A stretch of 51,175 bases of DNA from a virus (IMGVR_UViG_3300037176_000027:1-51175); one strand, 5' to 3'; positions 37,764-46,613 are shown, counted from the first letter of the stretch. Translations and numbers: made by a program. The notes: generated by a model from the letters alone, not told the origin.

Positions 37764-39860
37764 ATGTCGCTGACGGTCACCGCCGCCCAATCCGGTACGG
37801 GTGCTTTCGATGGGATGGCCCTTACCGTCCGAGTGGTCACGGGGCAGGCGGCCAGCCCGATCGGTGCGACCGCCTCATCCGGCACGGTCACCGCACCGGA
37901 ACTGCCGATCACCCCCGCCGCCACCGGCAGCTACGTCTACGGCGCGGTTTACAACGCGAACGTGTCCACCGCGTTCACCGCGGCGACCGGCACGACGTTC
38001 TCCCAGAACACGAGCGACACCGGCGACGGGGTGGCCTACGGGACGTTCCGCCTCACCGCCACGACCACGTCCGGCGCACCGGTCTCGGTCGGCGCTACCG
38101 CGCCGGCCGAGACGGCTGGCCTCCTGAGTATCGCCCTGCTGGAGATCAAGGCCGGGACCGGACTCGCTGAGGACTCCTCCAGTCCGGCCGCGGTCGATAC
38201 CACCACGGCTGAGACGCTCACCACGGCCAGCTTCAGCCCGCCCGCGGGGAGCATCCTGGTCGCGCAGGTGGTCGCGAACTGCACGGGGGACGGCACGAAC
38301 TCGATGGCCGTCACGGTCAGCGACTCATCGGGCCTGACGTGGACCAAGCAGGCCTCCGATACCCAGACCGTTGGCTCAGCGACCTACGAGGTCGTGTCCA
38401 TATGGACGGCTGTGGTGCCATCTACCGAGCTGACGCCCCCGGTTTTCGTTGCCGCCTACTCGCCCAGCCCGGATTGGGTGTCGGCCGCGAGCCCGAAGAC
38501 GCAGACGGTCCCGCTCCCCGCCGGGGACGTGCTGGTGGTGCTCGGCGGCACCCAGAGCTCCACGACGACGCTGGGTATCCCGGCGGGCGGCCCGGCGGGG
38601 CTCGGCCTGGACAAGTCGTCGGCGGTGTCCGGGTTCTGCGCGGGGTACGTGTGGTCGGCGGTGGCCAGCGCGCTGCAAGTGACCACGGCGAGCCTTCCGG
38701 CCGCGACGGCGGGCACCGCGTACTCCTCGACGCTTACGGCCACGGGCGGCTCGGATACCGGCTTCACCTGGACGGTATCGGCTGGCGCGCTGCCGGTCTG
38801 GGCAGCGCTGAACAGCTCCACGGGAGTTATCTCAGGCACGCCAACAAGCGGCGAGACCGGCAGCAGCAGCTTCACGGCCGAAGTCACCGACTCTGCCGGT
38901 AACACCGCCACCGCGTCCCTGTCTCTCACCGTGGACGCCGCCGCCGGCACGCAGCCGAACGGCCCCTCGGGCTCCTGGACCCTCGCGTGGAACGATGAGT
39001 TCAACGACGCCACCGGCATGTCGGGTAACACGAACGGGCTGAGCGCGCAGAAGTGGAACGTCGGGTGGTTCTACGGCCCGTCCTCTCCCGGTGGCACCGG
39101 CTACACCGGCACGTCGTTCACCGACTCCAGCGGCGCGGGCGCGATCGAGTTCTACGGCAAGGGCGCGCTGGCGTTCCCTGCTGGCGGCGGCATGACGATG
39201 AGCTGCTACGCATCCGGCGACGGCCCGGATGGTGCGAGCTACAACTCAGGTGGCCACACGTCCACGTCAGAGTCCGGCGGCGTCAACACCGCTGGCATCA
39301 TGAACATCACCCCGAACACCAGCTACAGCGTGCCGTCGGACATCGCGAGCACGGTCATCCAGGCCGCGAGCATCGTGGTCGAGATGAAGGCCCGGATGCC
39401 CGGCCCGAGCGCGGCGGCCGCTGGCTACTGGGCGTTCGTGGGCTTCTACAACGCCGGTAACAGCGACGTCCCCGACTACCCCGACAGTGGCTACTACGAA
39501 GAGATCGACGCCTGGGAGCAGCTTGGCAACGACTGTACCGGTGCGTCGTACGAGTTCCACCTGCACGAAGCGTCGACCTACAACGGATCGTCGTCCGCGC
39601 CGACGTCTCTCCAGACCACCGACCTGAGCCTGGCGTACCACACGTACACGATCGAATTCACCTATTCGACGATGACGATGTGGATCGATGGCGTCGAGGT
39701 CACCGACAACTCCCCGACCGCCGCTGAATGCGAAGCCCAGTGGGCCACTCCGCAGTACCTCAACATTCTGTTCCAGATTCTCGCGGGATACGAGCCTACC
39801 GGCAGCGGCGGCGCGACCCCGTGGATGATCGACTACGTCCGCGTCTGGACACAGGCATGA
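37764..39860 (+). CDS. Tail fibre/tip protein with a C-terminal GH16 glycoside hydrolase domain, 698 aa
   Basis: RBS AGAGAGGCAGAGG. Residues 1-215 are a beta module almost the same in pattern as the start of 41014-42447. Residues about 310-390 are a putative Ig domain (FTWTVSAGALPVWAALN, then STGVISGTPTSGETGSS). From about 400 a GH16 (laminarinase/lichenase) fold: WTLAWNDEFNDATG, MKARMPGPSAAAAGYWAF, catalytic E580-I-D-A-W-E585, and WMIDYVRVW at the end. The predicted enzyme cleaves beta-1,3/1,4-glucan-like polysaccharide on the host surface. Coupled to the next gene by ATGA. Confidence 0.88.
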   Translation: MSLTVTAAQSGTGAFDGMALTVRVVTGQAASPIGATASSGTVTAPELPITPAATGSYVYGAVYNANVSTAFTAATGTTFSQNTSDTGDGVAYGTFRLTATTTSGAPVSVGATAPAETAGLLSIALLEIKAGTGLAEDSSSPAAVDTTTAETLTTASFSPPAGSILVAQVVANCTGDGTNSMAVTVSDSSGLTWTKQASDTQTVGSATYEVVSIWTAVVPSTELTPPVFVAAYSPSPDWVSAASPKTQTVPLPAGDVLVVLGGTQSSTTTLGIPAGGPAGLGLDKSSAVSGFCAGYVWSAVASALQVTTASLPAATAGTAYSSTLTATGGSDTGFTWTVSAGALPVWAALNSSTGVISGTPTSGETGSSSFTAEVTDSAGNTATASLSLTVDAAAGTQPNGPSGSWTLAWNDEFNDATGMSGNTNGLSAQKWNVGWFYGPSSPGGTGYTGTSFTDSSGAGAIEFYGKGALAFPAGGGMTMSCYASGDGPDGASYNSGGHTSTSESGGVNTAGIMNITPNTSYSVPSDIASTVIQAASIVVEMKARMPGPSAAAAGYWAFVGFYNAGNSDVPDYPDSGYYEEIDAWEQLGNDCTGASYEFHLHEASTYNGSSSAPTSLQTTDLSLAYHTYTIEFTYSTMTMWIDGVEVTDNSPTAAECEAQWATPQYLNILFQILAGYEPTGSGGATPWMIDYVRVWTQA

Positions 39861-40942
39861 CCGGCTACGCGCTGTCGGAGTCCAGCAGCGGCACTGGCCT
39901 ATGGGGTGACATCGCCCTGGCGTTCTCCGGGTCGCCCGGGACCGGGGCTTCGGCGTCGGCTACCGGATCTGGCGCGCCGTCGCTGACCATCACCACCACC
40001 CAGAACCATTCAGCGATTGCCGTCCTGGTCCTGGACGCCGACGCCAATAACGGCAGCTCGCGGGCCTGGCTGACGGTCAACGGGGTCACGCCCAGCGCCG
40101 GCAATGGGTACGAGCAGGTGTACTCCTACAGCGCGTCGGAATACGCCGCCTACGTCGCCTATTACCCCGACGCTGGGGCGGCCGGGGCGCAGACGGTCGG
40201 CTTGTCCGCCCCGTCGATGCAGTACACGATCCTCGCCGTCGAGGTCCTCGGCGGCACCGAAGCCGCGGGCGCGGTCACTTCCACCGGCTCGGCGGCCCTG
40301 GCCGCGCTGAGCGCGTCCGGTGCGGGCGGCCCCGTCGTCCCGGTCACTTCCACCGGCTCGGCGGCCCTGGCCGCACTGGCCGCGTCCGGTGGCGTGATCC
40401 CGCCGCAGATGGAAGTGTTCGCGGACATCCCGGCCGGGGTGGTGACCTCCGGCGGGACCGATGCGCCGCCCGCGGGCACTGTGGAAACGTGGACGGTGTT
40501 CGTGTCGGTGCCGTTCGCTGCCGCATCGCCCAGCGGCACCCCGCAGACGTTCTTCTACGCTGCGGATCCGGTCGCCCCGTCCGAGATATTCCTCATCACC
40601 GCCTGCCCAGGCGGGACCGGTTCCCAGACGTGGACGGTGACCCGCGGCGCGGACGGCGCGGCACCGGTCGCTCACGGGGCCGGATTCACCGTCGTACAGG
40701 TGGTCTCACGGGCGTCGCTGAAGGCGTTGCAGGCGGTCCGGGGGACCACGGTCTTGTCCGGGGGGACAGCGACCGTCACCTGCTCCACGATCACCGCCAA
40801 CTCGCTGATCTACCTGACCAGCCAGGCAGACGGCGGCACCCCCGGATGGCTGCGGGTCTCGGCCCGTGTCCCAGGCGTGTCGTTCACCATCACCTCAAGC
40901 AATGGCGCCGACGCGAGCACGGTCGCCTACGCGATCGGCTGA
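39857..40942 (+). CDS. Tail fibre protein, 361 aa
   Basis: ATG in the stop of the GH16 gene. N-terminal beta domain (GLWGDIALAFSGSPGTGA, HSAIAVLVLDADANNG, VGLSAPSMQYTILAVEVLG), then two short TSTGSAALAAL repeats, a middle domain (TPQTFFYAADPVAPSEIFLI, TWTVTRGADGAAPVAHGAG) and a C-terminal beta sheet. The Ala/Ser repeats are shared with 41014-42447. Probably a receptor-binding fibre. Confidence 0.75.
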   Translation: MTGYALSESSSGTGLWGDIALAFSGSPGTGASASATGSGAPSLTITTTQNHSAIAVLVLDADANNGSSRAWLTVNGVTPSAGNGYEQVYSYSASEYAAYVAYYPDAGAAGAQTVGLSAPSMQYTILAVEVLGGTEAAGAVTSTGSAALAALSASGAGGPVVPVTSTGSAALAALAASGGVIPPQMEVFADIPAGVVTSGGTDAPPAGTVETWTVFVSVPFAAASPSGTPQTFFYAADPVAPSEIFLITACPGGTGSQTWTVTRGADGAAPVAHGAGFTVVQVVSRASLKALQAVRGTTVLSGGTATVTCSTITANSLIYLTSQADGGTPGWLRVSARVPGVSFTITSSNGADASTVAYAIG

Positions 40943-41013
40943 CCGGCACCGGGGGAGTGGGCCTGGCCCCGGGAAAGGAGCGGCAGCCAGCCCCGGCAGA
41001 GAGGTGATCACGC

Positions 41014-42447
41014 ATGGCCATGACGGTCACCGCCACGCAGGGCGGCTCCGGCGATATGAACGGCATCGCCCTCGATGTCCGGGTCGTGACCGGGGCGGCG
41101 GCCACCCAGAACGGCAAGACAGGCAGCTCAGTCACCATCACCACACCGCAGTTGAGCATCACACCCAACGCCACCGGGTCATGGGTCTACGCCTCGATCT
41201 CGGCGTACGGCAGCAGCAGCACGTTCACCGCCAACGGTGCGACGACCTTGCGCGAGAACGTCAACCAGGCCGGTAACCCCACCACGTACGGCACCGGCCG
41301 CACGTCGGCGACGACGACTGGCGGCACTGCGGTCACCGTAGGCGCGAGCGCACCTACTGGTTTCAGCGCCGACGCGATCCAGTTGGTACTAGCCGAGATC
41401 CTGGTCGCGGCCGGGTCATCGCTGGCTGAGGACTCGTCGACTCCGGCCGTGGCTTACACCACCACAGCGGAAACGGTCACCACGGCGTCGTTCACGCCGC
41501 CGTCCGGCGCCCTCCTGGTCGCGATCGTCGCGCCGAACTCGTCCGGCGCGTCGGGCACCCAGACCATCACCGTCTCCGATTCCACAAGCCTGACCTGGAC
41601 GAAACTGATCGCCATCAGTTCGTCCGGGGACTCGGCGAACGGCATCTGGATCGCCCGGGTGCCCACGACGTTCACCAGCACCGGCAGCGCGGGCCTCGCG
41701 GCGCTGGGCGTGTCCGGGACCGTCGCTGTCCCGTTCACCAGCAGCGGGACAGCCGGGCTGTCTACGGCCAGCCTGAATGGCACCGGCACGGTCACGAACA
41801 CGGTCACCAGCTCGGGCAGCGCCGAGCTGGCCACGCCTGGCGCGGCCGGAACGGGCAACGTCCCGTTCACCAGCACCGGCACCACCGGCCCGCCCGCGGC
41901 GGTCATGTCCGCGACAGGGACGGTCGCGAACCCGGTCACCAGTTCAGGATCGGCGGCCCTGGCCGCGCCTGGCATGGCCGGGACAGCCAGCGAATCGGGG
42001 ACGACCGGCGCCAGCGGCTCGGCCGCCCTGCCCAGCCTGGCCGCGTCCGGGACCGTCGCTGTCCCGTTCACCACCACCGGCACCATGGGCCTCGCAGCAC
42101 CCGGCGTGGCCGGGACCGGAACGACTGGGCCCTACACCGCCACCGGCAGCGTCCAAGCCGGGACGCTCGGCATGGCCGGGACCGCCAGCATGCCGACCGG
42201 GCCGATCACCACGTCCGGCAGCGCCGGGCTGGCCACGCCCGGGATGGCCGGGACGGAAAACCCGCCAGTAGCCCCGGCATCGGTGTCGTTCACCGCCGTA
42301 CCGGGCCTGGCGCAACCAGGCGCGTTCACGCCCGGACAGCCAGGCGGCACCAACATCACCGGTACCGGGTCGATCGGCCTGGCCGCACTCCAGTTGCGGA
42401 AGCCAACGGCGCAAGGAAGCGGCCCGCTTCTGGCGTTCCCGTTCTGA
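41014..42447 (+). CDS. Tail fibre protein with Ala/Gly/Ser/Thr repeat array, 477 aa
   Basis: ATG 41014. Residues 1-215 are a paralogue of the N-terminal module of 37764-39860 (shared VRVVTG, SWVYASISA/GSYVYGAVY, SLAEDSSTPA and TTASFTPP). From about 215 a degenerate array follows, about 20 residues per unit, with TSTGSAGLAALGVSGTVAVP, then AGLATPGMAGT-like elements, probably a beta-helical or collagen-like stalk. C-terminal REGION is Pro/Gly-rich. It likely provides an alternative adhesin sharing the attachment module with the GH16 protein. Confidence 0.78.
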   Translation: MAMTVTATQGGSGDMNGIALDVRVVTGAAATQNGKTGSSVTITTPQLSITPNATGSWVYASISAYGSSSTFTANGATTLRENVNQAGNPTTYGTGRTSATTTGGTAVTVGASAPTGFSADAIQLVLAEILVAAGSSLAEDSSTPAVAYTTTAETVTTASFTPPSGALLVAIVAPNSSGASGTQTITVSDSTSLTWTKLIAISSSGDSANGIWIARVPTTFTSTGSAGLAALGVSGTVAVPFTSSGTAGLSTASLNGTGTVTNTVTSSGSAELATPGAAGTGNVPFTSTGTTGPPAAVMSATGTVANPVTSSGSAALAAPGMAGTASESGTTGASGSAALPSLAASGTVAVPFTTTGTMGLAAPGVAGTGTTGPYTATGSVQAGTLGMAGTASMPTGPITTSGSAGLATPGMAGTENPPVAPASVSFTAVPGLAQPGAFTPGQPGGTNITGTGSIGLAALQLRKPTAQGSGPLLAFPF

Positions 42448-42554
42448 TCCACGCCTCTACTTGACCTGCTGTTTTGTTCGCATCCCGGCCTGTGGGGGCG
42501 AAGCTCCCGCAGGAACCGCAGCTACCAGTGACCTACCAAGAGGGGAGGCCGAGG

Positions 42555-42908
42555 TTGGAAGACGACAACCACGACCGCCGCCACCTGGGCGACGAGCCGG
42601 TGATCGCCTATTCCGTGAAGGACATCCTCACGGAGATGCGGGCCGACATCACCAACAAGCTCGACCGTTTGTTCGACCTGCTCGCGCTGAAAGCCGACAA
42701 GGGCGACCTTGCGGCGTTGCAGCAGAAGGTCGACGCCCACGACTTGCACCTGGCCCAGATCCAGGGCGAACTTGACCGCGCGCATAACCACGTCGCCTGG
42801 CGCAGTGAATGGCGGCGGTGGCTGATCCCGACCATCCTGTCGGTGGCCATGATCGCGATCATGATCGCGAGCATGTTCCTGACCGGCGGGAACACGCCCG
42901 CCGGCTGA
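42555..42908 (+). CDS. Membrane coiled-coil protein (XhlA/holin-like), 117 aa
   Basis: TTG 42555 has GGGGAGG at 6-bp spacing; an in-frame GTG at 42528 lacks one. N-terminal acidic part, coiled coil (EMRADITNKLDRLFDLLAL to IQGELDRAHNH) and a C-terminal transmembrane helix (LIPTILSVAMIAIMIASMF). This resembles small phage holin-associated or XhlA-type proteins. Its position between the fibre genes and the endolysin (45301) supports a lysis or membrane role, but it could be an unrelated tail protein. Confidence 0.62.
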   Translation: MEDDNHDRRHLGDEPVIAYSVKDILTEMRADITNKLDRLFDLLALKADKGDLAALQQKVDAHDLHLAQIQGELDRAHNHVAWRSEWRRWLIPTILSVAMIAIMIASMFLTGGNTPAG

Positions 42909-42982
42909 CCGCCCGCACAATCCCCCGCCCGTAGCCGCTGCCCGCGGCCCATCCGCCACTCCACCAGAAAGGAGGGGTGGCG

Positions 42983-43750
42983 ATGAGCCGTACCGGCATG
43001 CCACCTTCCACGCACACCGAGCAGGAAGACCATCCGTGGGAGATCGAGATCCCCGATCACCCGCCCCGCACCGACTCCCCGGAGTACAAGCAGTCCCGCG
43101 CGACGATGAACCGCATCGCCCGGGAAGTCCACGGCTTCTACTACGGGCCCCCGCCATACCAGGACCATCACGGCGGCGGCCTGTGGCTCCTCGACGACGA
43201 CGGGTGGTTCCTGGCCCGCAACCTGGCGGGTATCGAGTGGGCTAGCCAGTTTTGCGCCGACCCCGCCCGGGTCGACGAGCTCCGGGTCAACGCCCGCCGG
43301 ATCTACGCCGGCTTTCCGGACGCTGTCCGCGAGCTGGGCATCCGTGAACTGCTCGACACGCCCATCGTGGACGCGGCCGGTATCGCCCGGTGGACCGACT
43401 CGATCTGCAACGCCAGCGTGCCGCTCACAGCGGAACTCCATACGGGCGTCTTGCCGCACGGCGGCGGTGTCCACCACTACCCGGCCCCGATCACCGAAAT
43501 CCAGACCTTTACTCGAGGCGACTTTCAGCTGTGGGTCACCGACCGGGACGGGCACGCTCACGCGGTCGTACCGGTCGCTCCACGCGGGTCAGGGGACCGG
43601 CGGGTGCATGTCCTGTGGTCGGCGCCCGGTTCGGCGCTGCACGCCGAGCACCGGATGGCGCTGGCGGCCGGGCGGCGGCTGGTGCTGCCCGAAGACGACG
43701 ACCTGGCCCGGCAGGCGTTCGCCCGGCAGGACGCGGAGGACGGCCAGTGA
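42983..43750 (+). CDS. Conserved actinobacterial protein, DUF6424-like, 255 aa
   Basis: RBS AGGAGGGG before ATG 42983. The sequence (PWEIEIPDHPPRTDSPEY, MNRIAREVHGFYYGPPPY, GGGLWLLDDDGWFLARNLAG, IEWASQFCADP, LLDTPIVDAAGIARWTDS and VAPRGSGDRRV) matches my recollection of the actinobacterial DUF6424 family, which is not characterised. Two Cys residues and several His could bind metal (TAELHTGVLPHGGGVHHY). Cargo-like in a phage, perhaps expressed late. Coupled to 43747 by GTGA. Confidence 0.65.
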   Translation: MSRTGMPPSTHTEQEDHPWEIEIPDHPPRTDSPEYKQSRATMNRIAREVHGFYYGPPPYQDHHGGGLWLLDDDGWFLARNLAGIEWASQFCADPARVDELRVNARRIYAGFPDAVRELGIRELLDTPIVDAAGIARWTDSICNASVPLTAELHTGVLPHGGGVHHYPAPITEIQTFTRGDFQLWVTDRDGHAHAVVPVAPRGSGDRRVHVLWSAPGSALHAEHRMALAAGRRLVLPEDDDLARQAFARQDAEDGQ

Positions 43751-44211
43751 AGCTCCGGGCGCTGATCAAGGGCCCGGCTGCGCGCCGCGCCGTGTTCGGC
43801 GGCAGCGACGGCATGATGTCGCTGCTCGGCGTCGTTGGCTACCTGCTGGTCACGCATCCGAAGCTGATCTTTCCGACCGCGCTGTCCGGGGCGATCTCCT
43901 CCGGGGTGAGCATGGCGGCCGGGGACTTCATGTCGGCCGACACCGACACCCGCCTGCCCGGCGCGGCAGTCATGTTCGGGGCCACCGTCATCGGCGGGGC
44001 CGCCCCTGCTGTTCCGTGGGCGTTCACCTCCGGCGCCGCGGCGCTGGCATGCGCCGCCGGCGTGTGCGTCGTCATCGCCGGGCTGGTCGCATTCCTCCGG
44101 GAAGCAGGCCCGGGTCAGCGGTGGGTGATCGTCGGGCAGACGTTCGCGATCCTCGCCGTCGTCCTGATCGTCACCATCGCGTGTGACCTGTGGATCGGGA
44201 GCACGGCGTAA
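43747..44211 (+). CDS. VIT1/CCC1-like membrane protein (short), 154 aa
   Basis: GTG overlapping the previous stop. Starts RRAVFGGSDGMMSLLGVVGYLL and SGAISSGVSMAAGDFMSAD, the pattern of VIT/CCC1 iron/manganese transporters, and has four to five membrane helices, but at 154 aa it lacks the metal-binding domain of full-length VIT proteins (about 230 aa). Possibly a divergent transporter or scaffold protein with DUF6424-like 42983-43750. Confidence 0.62.
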   Translation: MKLRALIKGPAARRAVFGGSDGMMSLLGVVGYLLVTHPKLIFPTALSGAISSGVSMAAGDFMSADTDTRLPGAAVMFGATVIGGAAPAVPWAFTSGAAALACAAGVCVVIAGLVAFLREAGPGQRWVIVGQTFAILAVVLIVTIACDLWIGSTA

Positions 44212-44227
44212 GCCGCTGGCAGCCGCC

Positions 44228-44827
44228 TCAAGCAGGTCGCAGGGGTGCTGCTGAGGACGAACGGGCAAGCCGGCGTCGTACCGCCGAGCACCTATCACCG
44301 CATGCTGAGTACCGCTTGACGAGCGTCACCGGCACTAGGAAACGCTGAGCGCAGATCACGCACGTCAGCTCGGCAAGGGGAGTGCCTGGCGGTACGGACG
44401 GAGGAACGCGCTGGGGTAGTTCGGCCGGCTCACCCGAGCGGGGCACACCGGCACCGTACTTGGCCTCGCTCTCGCTCATCCGGAACGCGCGAAGCGCAGC
44501 GCGATGAGCCGCAGTGCGCTCGTAGCGTCCATGGCGCGGTGACTGCCGTCCTTTGCCGTACATGTCATAGAGGTTGTCGGACTGCGAGCCATCGAATAGG
44601 TGGGTTATGTCGCCGCACGGTGGATTGTCGCAGTGGTGCAGGATCTCGGCCCCTGGCGGGATCGGGCCGTGCTCGAAGGTCCACACCAGGCGGTGTGTGC
44701 GCCAGAGCTTGCCCTGATAGGTGAAGGCTCCATACCCCTTCTCGAATCGCCCTCGCGTCCATTCGAGGCATCCGTTGGCGGCCCGTTTGAAGCCTGCATG
44801 CAGATCATCGGCTGTATTCGCCTTCAC
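44228..44827 (-). CDS. HNH endonuclease, opposite strand, 199 aa
   Basis: Runs against the late operon, filling the gap between 43747-44211 and the DUF1003 gene. HNH_3-type domain: HRLVWTFEHGPIPP, ILHHCDNPPCGDITHLFDG, SDNLYDMYGKGRQ, with His64/65, His76 and Asn85 as catalytic candidates. The C-terminal CVICAQRF...SACGDRCS is a zinc ribbon. GTG 44827 has no RBS and TAGAAT directly upstream, so the transcript may be leaderless. Free-standing homing nuclease; probably a recent insertion. Confidence 0.82.
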   Translation of the reverse strand: MKANTADDLHAGFKRAANGCLEWTRGRFEKGYGAFTYQGKLWRTHRLVWTFEHGPIPPGAEILHHCDNPPCGDITHLFDGSQSDNLYDMYGKGRQSPRHGRYERTAAHRAALRAFRMSESEAKYGAGVPRSGEPAELPQRVPPSVPPGTPLAELTCVICAQRFLVPVTLVKRYSACGDRCSAVRRRLARSSSAAPLRPA

Positions 44828-44857
44828 GTTCTAATTCTAGCAAGAGAGGGGGTAGGG

Positions 44858-45304
44858 GTGACTGCTGTTCATCGCCACCCCGTCAATCAGGCGCTCTACG
44901 ACAATCCCTCGCGCGTGGACCGAGCGGTTGATCGCTTCGTGACGTTCTTTGGGTCGCTACGGTTCATCGCCTGGATGACGGCCTTTATCGTCGCGTGGCT
45001 CGCCCTGAACACGCTCGCACTCACAGACGCGATCCACTTCGACAGGTATCCGTACATCCTCCTGAATCTGATCTTCTCCACGCAGGCCTCCTACGCCGCG
45101 CCGCTGATCCTGCTGTCGCAGAACCGCGCCGCTGAACGGGACCGGCTGAAAGCCGAACACGACTACGAGGTCAACGAGGCCGCTCTCACCGAGATCCGCG
45201 CCGACCGCGCGCTGACCATGCGGGTCTGCCAGCTGCTCGGCGTGCCCATCGACGCCCCGGACGGTGACCCCGCCGGGACCGCACCCATCAAGGAGCAACC
45301 ATGA
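44858..45304 (+). CDS. DUF1003 membrane protein, 148 aa
   Basis: GTG 44858, RBS AGAGGGGG. Full DUF1003 pattern: FIAWMTAFIVAWLALNTLAL, DRYPYILLNLIFSTQASYAAPLI, SQNRAAERDRLKAEHDYEVN. Two TM helices. This family is widespread in bacteria and common as a phage or prophage late membrane protein; role unclear. It ends in an ATGA coupling with the endolysin, so it may assist lysis (for example as a holin). Confidence 0.82.
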   Translation: MTAVHRHPVNQALYDNPSRVDRAVDRFVTFFGSLRFIAWMTAFIVAWLALNTLALTDAIHFDRYPYILLNLIFSTQASYAAPLILLSQNRAAERDRLKAEHDYEVNEAALTEIRADRALTMRVCQLLGVPIDAPDGDPAGTAPIKEQP

Positions 45305-46197
45305 CCGCCAGCGCGGAAGGCCGCGACTACAGCGCCTATCAGGCCCCGCTCACCGCCGCGGACCTGAGCGGCCTTAGCTTCGCGTTCACCAAGGTCACGA
45401 ACGGCCTGACGGAAATCGACCCGCACCTGGCCCGCAACTGGGCGGTCCTCGGGTCGTGGGGGAAACCTCGCGGCGGCTACCACGAACTCGTCGGATCGGC
45501 GTCCGCAACCGCGCAGGGCACCTATTACGTGGATGCGATCAAGGCCAACGGCGGGCTAAGGCCGGGTGACATCCTCGCGGTCGTCGCGTCCGACTATCCC
45601 GGTGTCACCGACGCGGACGTGAAGGCGTGGTGCGACAAGGTCCGGTCCCTCGCCGGCCCGCAGCACCCCATCGTCGCCTACACGGACTTGGACGTCGCCA
45701 AGACCCTCGTGGCCACCTCCGGGCACTATGACCTGTGGGTGGCATGGCCTTCCTCTTCTGCGCCCGGCCCGTCCCAGTGGGCCCCGGCGAAGTGGAAGAC
45801 CTGGCGTTTCTGGCAGTGGGGGACCGAAGGCGGCGTCGACGCGGACGCTTTCAACGGCACCACGGCGGACCTCGATTCGTGGATCGCGGGCTACACCGGC
45901 TGGACGTTCCCGGAACCTGCCGGCCTGCACGTCGTGAAGCAGACCCGCGACGGTTACACGCTGGTCTGGGAGCCGGTGACCGGCCCGTCCGGCCAGAAGC
46001 CCACCGGGTACAGCGTCTTCACCTATGACGCGGCCGGCGAGCTGGCCAGCCACCAGACGGTCACCGGCACCGGGGCGTCCGAATACGGGCCCACCGGCAA
46101 GGGCCTGCCCGCTGGCCGGTACGAAACGCACCTGTGGGCCAACGGTGCCCCAGCCGGGCCGCCGCACGCCACCATCACCGTCACGCTGACCCGATAA
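45301..46197 (+). CDS. Endolysin, GH25-like muramidase with C-terminal Fn3-like domain, 298 aa
   Basis: Coupled to the DUF1003 gene. N-terminal lysozyme-like domain (residues 6-205): GRDYSAYQ with Asp9, FAFTKVTNGLTEID, GYHELVGS, HPIVAYTDLD, DLWVAWP, WRFWQWG, VDADAFNGTTADLD, as in GH25 muramidases. The motif expected as LDVE/LDWE reads AVVASDY (93-99), so the usual Asp/Glu pair is missing, with Asp98 as the only nearby acid. The C-terminal about 90 residues form an Fn3-like domain (GYTLVWEPVTGPSG, YSVFTYDAAGEL, GRYETHLWANGAP) for cell-wall binding. Cleaves or binds peptidoglycan. Confidence 0.85.
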   Translation: MTASAEGRDYSAYQAPLTAADLSGLSFAFTKVTNGLTEIDPHLARNWAVLGSWGKPRGGYHELVGSASATAQGTYYVDAIKANGGLRPGDILAVVASDYPGVTDADVKAWCDKVRSLAGPQHPIVAYTDLDVAKTLVATSGHYDLWVAWPSSSAPGPSQWAPAKWKTWRFWQWGTEGGVDADAFNGTTADLDSWIAGYTGWTFPEPAGLHVVKQTRDGYTLVWEPVTGPSGQKPTGYSVFTYDAAGELASHQTVTGTGASEYGPTGKGLPAGRYETHLWANGAPAGPPHATITVTLTR

Positions 46198-46209
46198 AGA
46201 CCCGCCCAC

Positions 46210-46233
46210 GCCCCGGCCCGTGCCGGGGCTTTC
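46210..46233 (+). terminator. Terminator after endolysin
   Basis: Perfect 8-bp stem GCCCCGGC/GCCGGGGC with a 4-nt loop followed by TTTC. The lysis unit ends here; the next gene starts 20 bp later. Confidence 0.72.
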
Positions 46234-46253
46234 GCATGCCTGGGGGATAGGCC

Positions 46254-46613
46254 ATGTCGCTGACCTACGTCACCATCACCGGCACCTGGGAAGACGGCTC
46301 GGGAGAGCCGCTGAACGGGACCGCGACGTTCACGCCGTCCGCGAGCGTCTACGCCTCCGGTGTGCCCGTGCTCCAGGCAGACACCCCCGTCCTCGCGGCG
46401 ATCACCGGGGGGCAGCTCCTCAGCTCCTCCGGTGGCCCGCTACGGCTCCTGCCGACCGACAGCCCCGTCACCGTCGAGGGCCTGACGGGCTTCTGGTTCT
46501 GGACCGTGCAGATCACCGTGGCCGGCGTCGACCAGGACCCGTGGTCGTTCTTCCTGCCGTCGACACCGGCCACGGTCGACCTCGGGGCGCTCGTCGGCAC
46601 TCCCGCCGGCTGA
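46254..46613 (+). CDS. Tail/adaptor-like beta protein, 119 aa
   Basis: An ATG after GGGGGATAGGCC. The sequence MSLTYVTITGTWEDGSGEPL, then GTATFTPSASVYASGV, GFWFWTVQITVAGVDQ and FFLPSTPATVDL is an all-beta adaptor domain of the type that opens many actinophage tail and fibre proteins. Being alone after the endolysin, it could be an orphan fragment or an accessory tail protein. Confidence 0.7.
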   Translation: MSLTYVTITGTWEDGSGEPLNGTATFTPSASVYASGVPVLQADTPVLAAITGGQLLSSSGGPLRLLPTDSPVTVEGLTGFWFWTVQITVAGVDQDPWSFFLPSTPATVDLGALVGTPAG

